NCBI GenBank assembly: GCA_015183035.1
Contig: JACZZP010000014.1
Coordinates: forward strand, 930,001 to 994,000
Length of the DNA stretch: 64,000 bases
Direction: 5' to 3'
Origin: Meloidogyne chitwoodi
Lineage: Eukaryota > Nematoda > Chromadorea > Rhabditida > Meloidogynidae
Below are positions 23,645 to 35,760 of the stretch, one piece after another; positions within the stretch are counted from its first letter, which is position 1; the number at the start of each line of letters is the position of its first letter. A program made the position numbers and the translations under genes. Under the pieces are notes generated by a model. It was given only the letters and a program-made list of their open reading frames with translations. It did no database searches and was not told where the DNA came from.

Positions 23645-26600
23645 ATGAAAAGATTTAATAATAATAATATTGGTGGAACTATTGGAAATTTTATTATTCC
23701 AAAAAAACCTAAAATTGAAGATGATAAAATTAAAAAAACAACAATAACAACACAATATTCATGTAATGGAAAATCAGAATGTATTTTTAATATTTAATTT
23801 TATTTGCCATTTGTGCATTTAAATTTTTTAAAATTAAAATTTATTTAAAAATTTGATTATTATTAATTTTTCATATTTAAAATAATTTTTAGTATAGGAT
23901 ATTATTATTTTTAAAATATAATAATTAATTTATCTAAATTAATTTATATATTTAATTTATTATTTTAGCAATTCAAAAAACTTTATCATTTGATTCAACA
24001 ACAACTTCATCATCTTTGCCTCGTATTATTGGAAGTAGTTCAATTTGGACTGGTTCATTACGTTTTGGAGAACAAATTGTTGAGTCAATAGATCTTTATC
24101 CACCAATGCGTGAATGTTCTAAACCTTCTGGATTGTTAGTTTATTATTTTTTAATTTATAAAATAATTGGTAAAAAGATTGGAAAATACTTTTTTTTTAT
24201 TTCATTTAAATTTAAATAAAAATAATTTATTTATTTAATATATTTTTTAAAAAAAAGTTCATCATATTTGGAAATGCAACAATTAACAAAATTTAATGAT
24301 TTTATTAATTATTGGCCAATTCAAGAATTAATAAAAGAAAATAATAATAAATCTTCTTCTTTATTACTCAAAAAACGTTCAATAATTGTTTATTCTTCTT
24401 CTGACCAACAACAACAACGAACACCTGTGCGCATCTCTTATCTTTATTTAATTAATACATTTTCTCCTCTTTTTGCCAGAATTTGTAAAGAAATGATTGA
24501 AAAAGAATTAGTTAATTATTTATTTTTAAATAAAATTAATTAATTAATTTTAAGGTAGCTTTTGGTATTCTTAGTGATTATTCTCTTCTTTTTCTTATTC
24601 CTAATTGTCAACTTTCTTTAATTCAACTTGGTATTCCTACAAGAGAATGTTGTCCTCTTTTACATTGTTTATTTATTTCAAATATTTGTAATAAAACAAA
24701 AAACAAATTTGAAATTTATAATTTTAATACGTAAATATATATATATTTTTTAATTTTAATAATTATTTTAATTTTTTAAGAATTCAACGTAATCCTTCTT
24801 TTGATGATAAATTTAATGGAAATGATTCAAAAATAGTAACGAAATTAGAATCTTATCAAAAAGAAAGTCTTTTACCAATTAATGGTTTATCTTCTATTAA
24901 TTATCAAATACAACAACCAAAACAATTAGATTCTATTTTTACACCTAATCAACGTCCACCTGGTGGAAAACCTTTAACTCCTTATATTCCAACACCTGGA
25001 GGATATCCTCCTAGACATTTTCCTTCTTTAAATTATAGACCTTCAATTGTTAATCAATACTTTCCTTTAAGTCAACAAAAACAATTAAATTTATCATATA
25101 AACAACAAATACAACAACCATCTACATCTAAAACTGATAATAATAATTTTATTTCAATGTTGCTTATGCCCCCTCCTCCACCGCCTCCACCTGAATCTAC
25201 TAAAGTAGAAGAAAAGTCTTCTTCTTCTTCTAATAATCTTAAAAATAATAATATTTCTTCATTGGAACGTCGACAAAAAAATAAAGCAATGATTGCAAAT
25301 GCTTTTGAACAAGTTCGTAATGTTGGAAAAACATCAACAATAATGGTTTTTAGTAATTATTTTTTAAAAAAATTTATATTTTTTTAAAAAGAGTGAAGAA
25401 GTATTATCTTCTTCTCCTAAAATAATAGAACAATTAAATATTCAACAAAAAGAATCAGAAGAAGATAATTTAATTAAAGATCCAAGATTATCAAAACGTT
25501 CACAACAACCATTAATACAATCTTCTTTTAATATTTCTCCTTCTAAAGAAAAGAAAAATGAAGAAGAAGAAGAAGAAGAAAATATTAAAATAATTAAAGA
25601 AGAGAAGGAAACAAAAAAAGAAGAATTAATTAATGAAACATCATCAACAATGGAAATTGTTAATGAAGAAGAAGAAGAAGAAGAAAATTATTCTTTTTCT
25701 TCTTTACAACAACAACAACCTTATAGTCCTTCTCAAGTAATTATATCTTCAAATGAATTAATGGAACAAGATAATAATGAAAAACAATTAAATATGTAAT
25801 TAAATATTTTATTTATTTATTTAAATAAAAAAAGAATAATTTTTTTAATTAATTTATTTTTTAGTCAAAAAACTTTAAAAGAAAAAGAAGATTTACAAAA
25901 GGAAGAAGAAAATAAAATTATTGAAGAAAAACAAAAATTAATTAAAAATATTTCTCAAATTGATGAAGGTGGAGAGATGCCTATGGATATTTCTGCATCT
26001 TCTACTGATGTTAGCTTCTTCACTTCTATTTTTTATTTTTCTTTAAAAAAATATTTTAAACTTTTTCTTTACTTTCTAATTTTCTTCGATTAGATTACAT
26101 AGAAGTTGAGCATTTAAATGAAAATATAATTTTTCATTTAAATATATAATTAATATTAATATTATTAAAATATTCAATATTTCTTTTTACTATTTTTCTA
26201 TACAATTTATTCTCTTTTATTTTTTTAAATTTTCTTTTTTCTTATTTTTACAAGTTTTTTGCAGTTATCCACACAAATTATTACTTCAAATAATAATAAT
26301 AACAAAAATAATAATAATGATGAATTGTCGCCTGTATCTTCAGATTCTGATGAAAAAGAAGAAGAAATATCAGAAACAATATTTCCTCAATTAATTAATA
26401 CATCTTTATCATCTGGATTTGGTTTTGATTATTTAACGTAAGTCTAAAAAATTTAATTTTTATTAGAACATATATAAATTATATGTACTAATTTATTTTA
26501 TTTATTTATTCAACCAATCGGTCCTGCCGTACGGTTATAATTTAAAAATAAGGACGAAAATAGAGATATAATTTTTTAAATTTATTTGATTTGATAATAT

Positions 26601-29600
26601 TTAAAATATTTTAAATAATATTTGGAAATTATTTATAGTTAGAAATTTAAATAAAAATATTTTTTTGTTAAAAAATGTTTTTATTTTATGTAAAAAAAGA
26701 TATGCTTATTAAAATAAATTATACATATAATTACTAAGTAAAATTAATATTTATTTATTAGATTAAAAAATGTTAAAATTGTTTAAGCTTTTTTTATTAA
26801 TTTAATTTATTAAATTCTTAAAAAAATGTTTTTTTCTAAAATTTAAGAAAAATTTATTTTCCTTTCTTTTGAAAATTTATTTAAATGGTGCGGCACGATG
26901 GGCGCCCCTTTTGTTTTTTGAATAACTTTTTTTAAACTTAATGAAAATTGATAATTCTTTTTTTATTCGATTCAAAACCCCTTGAGAATTTTTTTGATAC
27001 CACATTCAGCTAATAAACTTTTTTAGAAAAAAATCTATACTTATCTTTTATAAAAATTTTTTGGTACTCTTTAAGTATGGGAATTTTTTGTTTGTTTGAT
27101 TCAATCGGGTCAAATGAGGTGTTATTCGAAAGAGCTCTTCGAAATGCGTTAAATTATGTTTTTTGAAGTCATACGAATGCTTACGAGCAGAGATACAGGT
27201 CTTAGTAAAGTATAAAACCAAAAAAGGAATTGGCTAATTTTTTGAGGTGAAAAATTCAAATATGAATATGTAGCTCTTTCGAAAGAGCTCTTCGAGCTGA
27301 GTTGAATGAGATCAAAATTAGCTCAATTGGACAAATTTGGAAAAAGTTATAAATTTTTGAAAAACGTTTAGGTGATTACCGCGGCTGCTCCACATTAATC
27401 TTTTCCCACTACGGTTTGAAATAAGTTTTTTAAGCTGAATGTCGTATCAAAAAAATTCTCAAGGGGTTCTGAATCCAATAAAATAAGAATTATTGATTTT
27501 CATAAAGTTTAAAAAAATTATTTAAAAAACAAAAGGGGCGCCCATCGTGCCGCACCCTGTAATTTTTGATAAATTAAATTCAGTTGGAATACTTCTCCAT
27601 TAAAAATATGTTCTGAACATGTTCCAATCAGTCAAAGTAAAATAAATAATGAAACAAATATTATTGGACTTGAACATTTTTTGGTTATAATTATTTTTAA
27701 TTTTATTAAAATAAATAAATAAAATTATTTTGTTTTATATTAGAAGAGTTTTGACTTTTCCATTTTTTAATTTCTCTTTTTTATTTTTTTCTCCCAAATT
27801 TTTATTTAATTAAAAAAATACATATTAAAAAAAATTAATTTGTAAATAATAATTTTTTAAATTTATTTTATTTATTCAGCATTCAAATGGTGGAGAATCA
27901 TCAAATAATAATAATGATAATAAAATACAAATTGAAGATAAAAAAGAAGAAAAAAAGGAAGAAGAAGATGATAAAGATTTTCGTCAATTTTGGTCTTCTT
28001 CATTTGAAATTGAACAAAAAAAGAATGAAAAAACAAAATCACCACCAAATAAAACAATAATTTCTTCATCTTCATTACCTACTTCTTCATCTTCTTCTTT
28101 TGAAATAAATAATAATAAACAATTATTACCTTCATTATTAGATTTAAATTTAACTACACCACCACCACCAATTATTCCTTTTTCTTTTTTTGGTAATAAT
28201 AATGGTAATAATAATATTATACCAAAAAAACAATCTCCACCACAAATCCAACCTTTTTTTAATTTTTATTCTGAAACTCCTTCATTTAATAATATTCAAC
28301 AACAACAACAATTACTTTCAAAAGGTATTTTTATTTTATTTTAAAATAAGAGTTAAATTATTTTAATTTTCTTTATATATTTTATTTCTTATAATACTGT
28401 ATTTCTCTCTCTCTCTCTCTAATTTTTTATAATTTTGTTTACAATTAGAAGAGAGATAGAGGGGGGAAAAGAAAGGTAATTAATAATAATATGAAGGTAG
28501 TGTTTTATATTTAATATAAAACAGGGATGGGATTCGTACTTAAAATGAAAGTACAGTGCTTCTAAATCGACCTTTGTACTTTCAGAATTGAAAATATATT
28601 TAAATCTAAGTACGTACTTCTAAATCAATATTTTGAACAAAAATTTATATTTTTGCGAAATTGATTAAAATTACATGGCAAAATGTAAATATTTCTTTTT
28701 TTCTCTAAATTTAACTTGTAATTCTGCAATAATTTAAAATTTTTTGCTTGCGGTGCTAAATATCTGAAATTTACCCAAAATCCAACTTTTAACTAGATAT
28801 AAGGTCTAAAAATCCTGTAAATCGTTAACCTCGGAAAAAATATAAATTTGACCGAGAATAAAAAATTTTAAAGCGTACTTCCACTTGGAAAATTTTTTAC
28901 CTTATGTACTTTTACTTTGATTTTTGTCGATCCCATCCCTGTTATAAAATTAATTTTATATTTTAAAAACTTTGACTAAATTAATTTATTAAAACTTTTT
29001 CTTTTTTTATTCTTTTCTATCTCTTTTTGGATTTTCTTTTTTTAGTAGTTATTGGATCTTTATTTCAAGGACGTTCTCGTATCCCAACAGATAATAATGA
29101 TAAAGGTAAAAATAAAAAGATATTAAATTTTATTTCCTTTTCCTAATAATTTTTTTTCCTAATTTTATTTTCATTAAAAAAACACTGATAAAAATACAAA
29201 AATATAATAAAAATAGGTATATCCTATCCCACAAATATTTTTGTATTTTTTATATTTTAATTTTAATAGGAAAATATAAAATACAACGATTAGATTCTCC
29301 AATATTATCATCAACATCTTCATTACCTTCTTCTTCAAAATTAAATAATTCTCTATCTTCTACCGAATTTTTAATGAAAGATCCAAATTTAGAAATTCAT
29401 GTTCTTAGAGAAGAAAAATATTTAAATGAAAAAATTAAAGGAATTTTAATTATTGATATATTAATTGATACAAAAATGTAAGAAATTAAAAAATAATAAT
29501 TATTTATTATTATTTAAATTAGAAATAGAATTTAATTTTTAAAGCCTTAAGGGTAATTATTTTATTTTTTAAATTATTTTGTTCTAATATATTAATTTTT

Positions 29601-30104
29601 TATTTTTAGTTTAAATGCACAATTACTTAGACTTTTGGAAAAAGCAAAACAATCTTCATTTTTAATTAAATGGCATTATTGTTTAACAAAAAGATTGTAT
29701 ATATAAATTTATATTTTTTAATAATTTTTATTTTTTAATTTAAGAGAAGAAATTACTGAAAATAAAGAAGATTTTTTATTATTTTTAAAAAAATTTGAAA
29801 CAAATGGAACAATTGAATTAATTAATAAATATTTTTATGATGATTTAATAAATATTAAATATAATAATAATATAATTAATTATATTAATTATATTTTAAA
29901 TGAAATAATTGAAAGAAGATTAAATGAAGATAATAATATTATTTTTTATTTTTTAAATACTGGTAAAATAAATTAATTATTTATTTTTAAATTATAATTT
30001 TAGATGATAAAATAAATATCAATTTTATTGAATATTGCAAAGAGAAGAAAATTAGAATAATGAATATTTGTCAATTTTTAGATTTAAATGATGAAAAGAT
30101 ATAA
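23645..30104 (+). CDS. SPOC-like nuclear protein gene, full-length copy (copy B)
   Basis: Fifteen exons join in phase to 1078 aa: 23645-23780, 23969-24134, 24258-24510, 24555-24730, 24781-25345, 25392-25795, 25865-26009, 26265-26437, 27584-27683, 27880-28324, 29046-29105, 29270-29477, 29610-29696, 29745-29962, 30004-30104. The N-terminus has the same FIIPKKPKIED run as copy A. A possible SPOC domain spans about residues 60-240 (IWTGSLRFG to LLFLIPNCQ). Next come a P/Q-rich stretch with eight prolines, the conserved RRQKNKAMIANAFEQVRNVG segment, E/S/N-rich low-complexity sequence, and a more ordered C-terminal 200 residues with regular L/I/K spacing (KIKGILIIDILI, LNAQLLRLLEKAKQ) that I do not recognise. 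SPOC proteins act as nuclear adaptors in transcription and RNA processing; that role is inferred. Introns 8 and 10 each hold a DNA transposon. Confidence 0.75.
24034..25990 (+). repeat. Right arm of the inverted gene-sized duplication (partner 14641-16490, -)
   Basis: Near-identical to the minus-strand copy in blocks 24036-24681, about 24918-24998 and 25268-25988, with diverged sequence between. The first block includes intron 2 without visible difference; a C/T difference occurs in exon 4. The last block contains a 5-bp intron length difference. The gene continues beyond the repeat for eight more exons. Confidence 0.85.
26885..27559. mobile_element. Palindromic Tc1/mariner-like MITE in intron 8 of the SPOC-like gene
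   Basis: About 675 bp with long inverted arms. The right end is CACCCTG followed by TA, and the left end is the counterpart GGTGCGGCACGATGGGCGCC with its outermost three bases altered. Arms match over about 150-180 bp each. The inner part contains a self-complementary GCTCTTTCGAAAGAGC. No transposase frame is present. It is homologous through its interior to the element at 32978-33659. TA targets and a CAGGG-type end point to the Tc1/mariner superfamily. Confidence 0.82.
28403..28421. repeat. (TC)n microsatellite in intron 10
   Basis: A short TC dinucleotide run in intron 10 of the full-length SPOC-like gene. An AG-rich purine run about 40 bp later (28448-28470) is roughly complementary to it. 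Confidence 0.7.
28522..28941. mobile_element. hAT-like MITE in intron 10 of the SPOC-like gene
   Basis: A 420-bp element starting CAGGGATGGGATTCG and ending with the inverted counterpart CGATCCCATCCCTG. Flanking 8-mers ATATAAAA (28514-28521) and TTATAAAA (28942-28949) agree at seven of eight positions, fitting an aged hAT target duplication. The CAGGG start is the usual hAT terminal pattern. The interior repeats the word GTACTT on both strands. No coding capacity. Confidence 0.75.
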
Positions 30105-31182
30105 TAATTTTAAATAATAATTATTTTATATATTTTTATTTATTTTTGTGCCTTTTTCCTTTTTATTTTCCCTTCTACATTCCTGAAAAAATAAATTGTT
30201 TTAGATTTAAAAATAAAAATTATTTTTTGCTAATATTTTATTAACTAGAGAAGTTGGTCGCCCTTCGGGCGCCCTTCTACGCTATCAAAAAAATAAACAC
30301 AAAAAACTGAAATAACCAGATAATTAAAGTCATCATACTACAAAATAAATATTTCTAAAGAACAAACAAAAACGTGAATAAACATAAACAAACTTTTGTA
30401 ACAAAATAATTGGTCCAAACATTTCTTAAACAAAATACAGACATTTCTATAAAATTAGATAAAAGAACTAACACCAACGAAGATATAAAAATAAAAAATA
30501 AATAATAGAGGTCGCCCACCCACCATCCCTGACCTCCCTTACCGCCATAAAACCACCACAGCGTAGCCTCAGCCACCGACGCAGCGTAGCCGAAGCCACC
30601 ACCGCAGCGTAGCGGATGCCAAAGAATGAGGAAAAAATAAGCGGTTTATATAGTATCCAACTGTCAAAAACTACTATAAAAACCCCCATTTTCACTTCCC
30701 CAATCACTTGTCTAAAAGGACAGACAAACAAACAGACAAACATTCTCAATTATATAATTAGATAATAGTTTAAATAAAATAATATAATTAATTATTTTTT
30801 TATTTTCTACTATTTTAGATTATAAATATTAAATTTTAAAAAATAATAATAATTTAAATATTATTAAAATAATTAATTATTATTAATAAATTTATATTAA
30901 AAGAGAAACTTAAATTATTACCTAAATATTCACAAGATTATATTAGATAAATAAATAAAATAAAAATATTATTAAAATTTTTGTTTAATATAAAAAAATA
31001 AATTCTAAATTAACCTAGGGTTATATAAAGGGTAAAGAGAACAATCAAAAGTTCAATAGCAGCTGACGGCAAATTTAGAATTCTGACAGCTGTTTAAAAC
31101 TGAGAAAATAATTTAAAAAATATGTGTTCAGTCAATATTTTTTCCTTTCTGAATATTTTAAATAATAAATATCACATTATAA
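30105..31182. other. Intergenic region with GC-rich repeat islands
   Basis: Two GC-rich islands break the A/T-rich sequence. The first, near 30250-30275, is a perfect hairpin (GGTCGCCCTTCGGGCGCCC core). The second, 30500-30620, holds three imperfect tandem units of CGCAGCGTAGCCGAAGCCAC type. Long minus-strand open frames here come from the repeats and are not taken as genes. The right part is the promoter side of the costars gene. Confidence 0.5.
30550..30620. repeat. Three-unit GC-rich tandem repeat
   Basis: Units of about 23 bp share CAGCGTAGC followed by a CAGCCACC or GAAGCCACC variant; the last unit is partial (CAGCGTAGCGGATGCC). Its G+C content is far above that of the surroundings. Confidence 0.65.
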
Positions 31183-31810
31183 ATGCCAGCCATTAGACCT
31201 CCAAATGAAAAATCTGTATGCAAAACAATCGAACGTATTAATAAAGCAGCACAAAAAAGTGAACAGGAATCAAAATTGTAAATTATTAAATTAAAAAATA
31301 AAATAAATTATAAAAAATTAGAGAATTTGGCTCTAAAGGTTATGTTGGAATTCAAAAATTTGACAAAAATTCAAAAGATTATGGACGTCCAATTATTGGA
31401 ACAAAATCTCAGGCACGTGGAGTTCGTGCTGGAAGTAGTATAATGCAAGAGGTTATATTCCTTTGTGAAATAATTGAAAAAAATTCTATTGGAAAACCTC
31501 CAAATTGTTCAATAAAATTTGGACAACTTTTTTATATTTATAATCATTATTCACAAAGTGTAAGTGTTCTATTAATTTATTAAATAATAATTAAATTTAA
31601 ATAAAAAAATTAATTTATTATTTTTTTAAGTTAGTTGGAATGTTAATTAGAGCTAGAAAATATGGATTAGTTGATTTTGAAGGTGAAATGCTCTATCAAA
31701 GGCAAGATGACAATAAAGAAGTTAAACTTCTAAAATCAGTAGATCAAATAAAAGAAAGTATTGAATATTCAGGAGATCCTGTTAATTGTATTAAAATAAA
31801 AAATAAATAA
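31183..31810 (+). CDS. Costars-domain protein, ABRA/STARS type
   Basis: Three exons (31183-31277, 31322-31559, 31631-31810) give 170 aa. The C-terminal half, from about residue 70, matches the costars domain of actin-binding Rho-activating protein (ABRA/STARS): an EVIFLCEIIE helix, IKFGQLFYIYNHYS, then the signature LVGMLIRARKYGLVDFEGEM, LYQRQDD and a hydrophobic VKLL strand. Members bind actin and promote Rho/SRF signalling in muscle. The N-terminal part (GYVGIQKFDKN...YGRPIIGTKSQARG) also fits the STARS layout. The protein lacks the long N-terminus of vertebrate ABRA. It is convergent with NDUFA10, with the stop codons about 140 bp apart. Confidence 0.88.
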
Positions 31811-31953
31811 AAATTTAAATATATAAAGGAGGTAAAAGAGTTGAAAAGATTTTTAAAAAATATTTAAATAAAAACAATTTTTTTATTTTTATTCCTATAA
31901 AAAAACAATTTACAATATAAAAATAATCTAATTTTTCTAACATTTCATTTTTC

Positions 31954-34712
31954 TCAATGCTGCAAATAATCAGGATCATAATAATAACCATAGGGATCAA
32001 TAAAAGTATCAGAAAAATGCATTGAGTTATACCAATGTTCTTTCCACCAATATTCATACCTATAAAATATTTTAAAAAATTAAATTTAAAAATATTTTTA
32101 CCATCCTTCAGGGATGACTAAAGGAATTTGAGAAAACTTATAACCATCAATAGAATCTCCCTTTTCTCTTATATAGCCATAAGTATGAAAAGCTTTCAAA
32201 ACCTTAAATAATTTTAAAAAATAATTTTTTTTAATTATTTACCTCATGCATCATAACACGACGAAAATGCATACCATCTGGTGGATAAATATATAATTCA
32301 GAGACTTCAGCATCTAATTCTTGTAACCCAGCAAATGCTCTTATAAACATAGGCATTTTGTATGTATAGCTTTAAATTTAAAAAAAATATTATAATAACT
32401 GAATTTGATTAAATTATTTATTAATCAAAAAAGGTAAAAATAATTTAAATAAAAATAGATAATTATTTTAAAAAAATATACAAATAACGTTGGCGATTAT
32501 TTTCCATGTCAGAGTTACTTATAGCAAACCAACTTCCAAGAACATCTCCACTATGCCACAAATAAGTATCCATATTTAATTTAAATATATCATCTAGAAC
32601 AGTGTCCATATTTTCAGATTCTGACCAGTCATAAGTCAAAATGTATGAATGACGCCTTTAAAAAAATTAATTTTTAATTTTTCAAATTAAATATATACTT
32701 TAGTTCACGAATCAAATCTTTATATGACTCTTTAATTGTCATCAAATATTTTTCATCAACTGCCGCAATTTCATATGGCTAAAAAATAATTTGTTAATTT
32801 AAAGTTATCATCTATCTGAATTTTAAAAATTAAAAATAATTTGATTTGTTAAAATAATAAATGAATTTTAACCAAATCATATAAAACATTGGGACAATTT
32901 TACTAATTGACTTTTTAGAAAATATAAAAAATTTTTCTTCTATAGTACGTAAATATGAATCAAAATATAATTATATACAGGGTGCGGCAAATTGGGAGCG
33001 GGTTTTATTTTTTGAATAACTTTTTTCAAACTTATCGAAAATCGATAATTCTTTTTTTATTCGATTCACAACCCCTTGAGAATTTTTTGATACCAAATTC
33101 AGCTAATAAACTTTTTTAGAAAAAAATCTATACTTAAATTTTTATAAAAAAATTTGGTACTCTTTAAGTATGGGAATTTTTTGTTTGTTTGATTCAATCG
33201 GGTCAAATGATGCGTCATTGAAAAGAGCTCTTCAAAATGAGTTAAATTATGTTTTTTTGAAGTCATACGAATGCCTACGAGCCGAGATACAGGTCTTAGT
33301 AAAGTATAAAACCAAAAAAAGGAATTAGCTAATTTTTTGAGGTGAAAAATTCAAATATGAGTATGATAGCTCTTTCGAAAGAGCTCTTCGAGCTGAGTTG
33401 AATGAGATCAAAATTAGCTCAATTGGACAAATTTGGAAAAAGTTATAAATTTTTGAAAAACGCTCATTTAGGTGATTACCGCGGCTGCTCCAAATTAATC
33501 TTTTCCCACTACGGTTTGAAATAAGTTTTTTAAGCTGAATTTGGTATCAAAAAATTCTCAAGGGGTTGTGAATCGAATAAAATAAGAATTATCAATTTTC
33601 ATTAAATTTAAAAAAAGTTATTCAAAAAATAAAACCCGCTCCCAATTTGCCGCACCCTGTACATTTTTTGAAAGCCATAAATTTAACCATAAAAATTAAA
33701 TATAATTCAAAAAATAAATAAAAGTTACATCTCCTCGTTTTTTAATCTTTTCCAATGATTTTGATATTGGGACATCCAAATATATCATTAAATGAGGATA
33801 AAGGTTGAGCAAAGGCAAAGACATTTTACGCATAAAATGGTAATATTTAAAAACTAAAATTAATTTTTTTCTAAATTAAAAAATTAAATAAAAATACATT
33901 CAGGACCAATCCAATCCTTTTCACGCATAGCATTTGCATAAACAAAATCACTGTAAATTGATTTCTCCATTACAACACCTTGACCTAATAAAATAATTAG
34001 AATTTAGGAAATTTATATTTCTTGTTATAAATATTCTATTCAAAATTTCAATTTTAGAGATAAAAATAATAAAATACCAGTATTAAAAATATGAGCCAAA
34101 GCATTTAAATATTGATCAAAACGACATTGATAAATAGTATTTTGCATAACAGCAGTTTGATCACTTGATGGATTTTTATAAAACATTATTTCATCAGGGA
34201 CACGAAATCTCTTTGGAAACTTAAAATATTCAAAATTTAATAAAAATTTAAAGAAAAAACAAACCAGATGATGAAATTTCCTCATATCATTTCCATATCT
34301 GTCAATCAAAATTTCATTCATAGAAAATGCAGGCATGTGATAAAAGCCTAATTCATCAGCCAAAGATCGAGCAAATTCAGACTTTATATTTTTTAACTAA
34401 AAAAATAAAAAAAAAAAAAACCTTGCCAGAACCAATATTTCCTTCAACAATTATAAGTTTTGAATTTGAATGGCGTCTAGCACAACCAGGATCAAAAAAC
34501 CCCCGTTTTTGCGAAAAAGGTTTTTCTTTATAAGGCCAAGGCTCTGGATAATCTTCTGGAAGTTGAAATAATTGTTTATCTACAATAGTTCGTTTTTGTT
34601 TTATTTCTGGCAAAAAGTGTAGAGAACAAATTGTTGAAGATTGTAGTGTTGAAAAAAAACATTGACGGTTAAAGCTGCCAATTATAAAAGTATAGGTAAT
34701 TTTAAGAGACAT
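31954..34712 (-). CDS. nuo-4: NADH dehydrogenase (complex I) subunit NDUFA10
   Basis: Ten exons (34712-34422, 34396-34265, 34219-34078, 33984-33898, 33853-33729, 32778-32699, 32655-32482, 32369-32243, 32202-32102, 32059-31954) join in phase to 454 aa. NDUFA10 is an accessory subunit of mitochondrial complex I derived from the deoxynucleoside kinase fold. Visible marks are a mitochondrial-type leader rich in S/T/K/R, the P-loop IIVEGNIGSGK around residues 87-97, EFARSLADELGFYHMP, the kinase-lid-like FDQYLNALAHIFNTGQGVVM, ERS-like MEKSIYSDFVYA, and the DVP-ISKSLEKIKKRG arm. The acidic/aromatic C-terminus (WWKEHWYNSMHF, YYYDPDYLQ) is typical of invertebrate NDUFA10. A 682-bp MITE sits in intron 5 without disturbing its splice sites. 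Confidence 0.93.
32978..33659. mobile_element. Palindromic Tc1/mariner-like MITE in intron 5 of NDUFA10
   Basis: Intact 682-bp element beginning CAGGGTGCGGCA and ending TGCCGCACCCTG, with TA on both sides (32976-32977, 33660-33661), the Tc1/mariner target duplication. The arms are long imperfect inverted repeats. The interior closely matches the element at 26885-27559, but bases 10-25 of the terminal repeat differ (AATTGGGAGCGGG here, CGATGGGCGCC there). No transposase frame. Confidence 0.88.
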
Positions 34713-35760
34713 CCTTAATGAAAATTAATTGAATATTTAAGATTAAAAAAGAACAGAATCTTAGATTGGAAAAAGAAACAATTATGTACTTCTGACTTTT
34801 CTGGTTGAGGGATGGCAAATTAGTGTATTGGAAAGAACTTTTCAAGCTAAATTGATAAATACAAAATACTAAACTAAAGTGTGGAACAGAACGGATTCCT
34901 GACAGGATTTTACAGAATCACGAGGCGAAATCATACATTTTTAGGATTTATAGGACTATAAAGTGTTGAAGGATTCTGTCAGTAAAATTTTAAAACCTAA
35001 TTCTGTAAATTTTCCTGGATTTATAGGAATGTTAGCTATAATGCCAAAGTAGCCCTCTCACACTTTTTTCTTGCCTTTTCTTTTAAACTTGTAAAAATTT
35101 GAAAAATACTGAATGATAAGCGCATATTAAACAAAAAATTCTAACCTACAAACAAATTTATTCTTGGACTCAAATAGTGGGACTCAAAGATTAACCGAAT
35201 CTGGGAGCGAGTCATTTGAGCGTCGCCGTTTGAGCGAATAATTATTAATTTAAAATATAAAAATATTTTTCGTTAAAGTTAAATGAGGAATTCAAGGAAA
35301 ATGAAGTGAAGAAAGATTAAGGGAATGAATTTTGTATCTTTAAAGTTTTAAAATTAATAACTTAAAATATTTTTATCACAGCTAGTAAATTCTCTAAATT
35401 TTCCTTTCTTTTTCCTTCATATTTTATTTACCAAAATGTATTTACATGTACATAGATATGCTGCAATAAGTGGAAAAGACCACTTATACATATAAATATG
35501 TATGTATTTAGATTCAACTTTTGATCTAAAAATTTTCTTTTAAATTCTCTTTTTTTTCTTCAGCGGTCAGTCGCAGACCTTCTAGCCTCCACTTGGAAAA
35601 TTGACCGACAATTGAATTTTTACGCTCAAAAGCTTTATTTTGAGATCATTTTTATGTAATATATAAATTATTCACTTATTTATATATTTTATTTTAAAAA
35701 GTCTCTACTTTTTATTTCCAGACAGAAATAAAAAATAAAAAATAGAAAAATAAAAATATT
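34713..35760. other. Promoter region between divergent NDUFA10 and a secreted-protein gene
   Basis: No exon is seen. A degenerate palindrome lies at 34898-35020: an ACAGGATTTTACAGAAT-like word recurs as its inverse near 35002. A short AGCG-rich patch is at 35205-35240. The right end is pyrimidine-rich (35540-35720) and probably holds the 5' leader of the next gene. Confidence 0.45.

Noticed and set aside
30355..30749. Minus-strand open frames with WWFYGG-like sequence
   Set aside because: Built from the GC-rich tandem repeat and flanks; no splice partners or domain.
34327..34533. Open frame antisense to NDUFA10
   Set aside because: Shadow of NDUFA10 exons 1-2.
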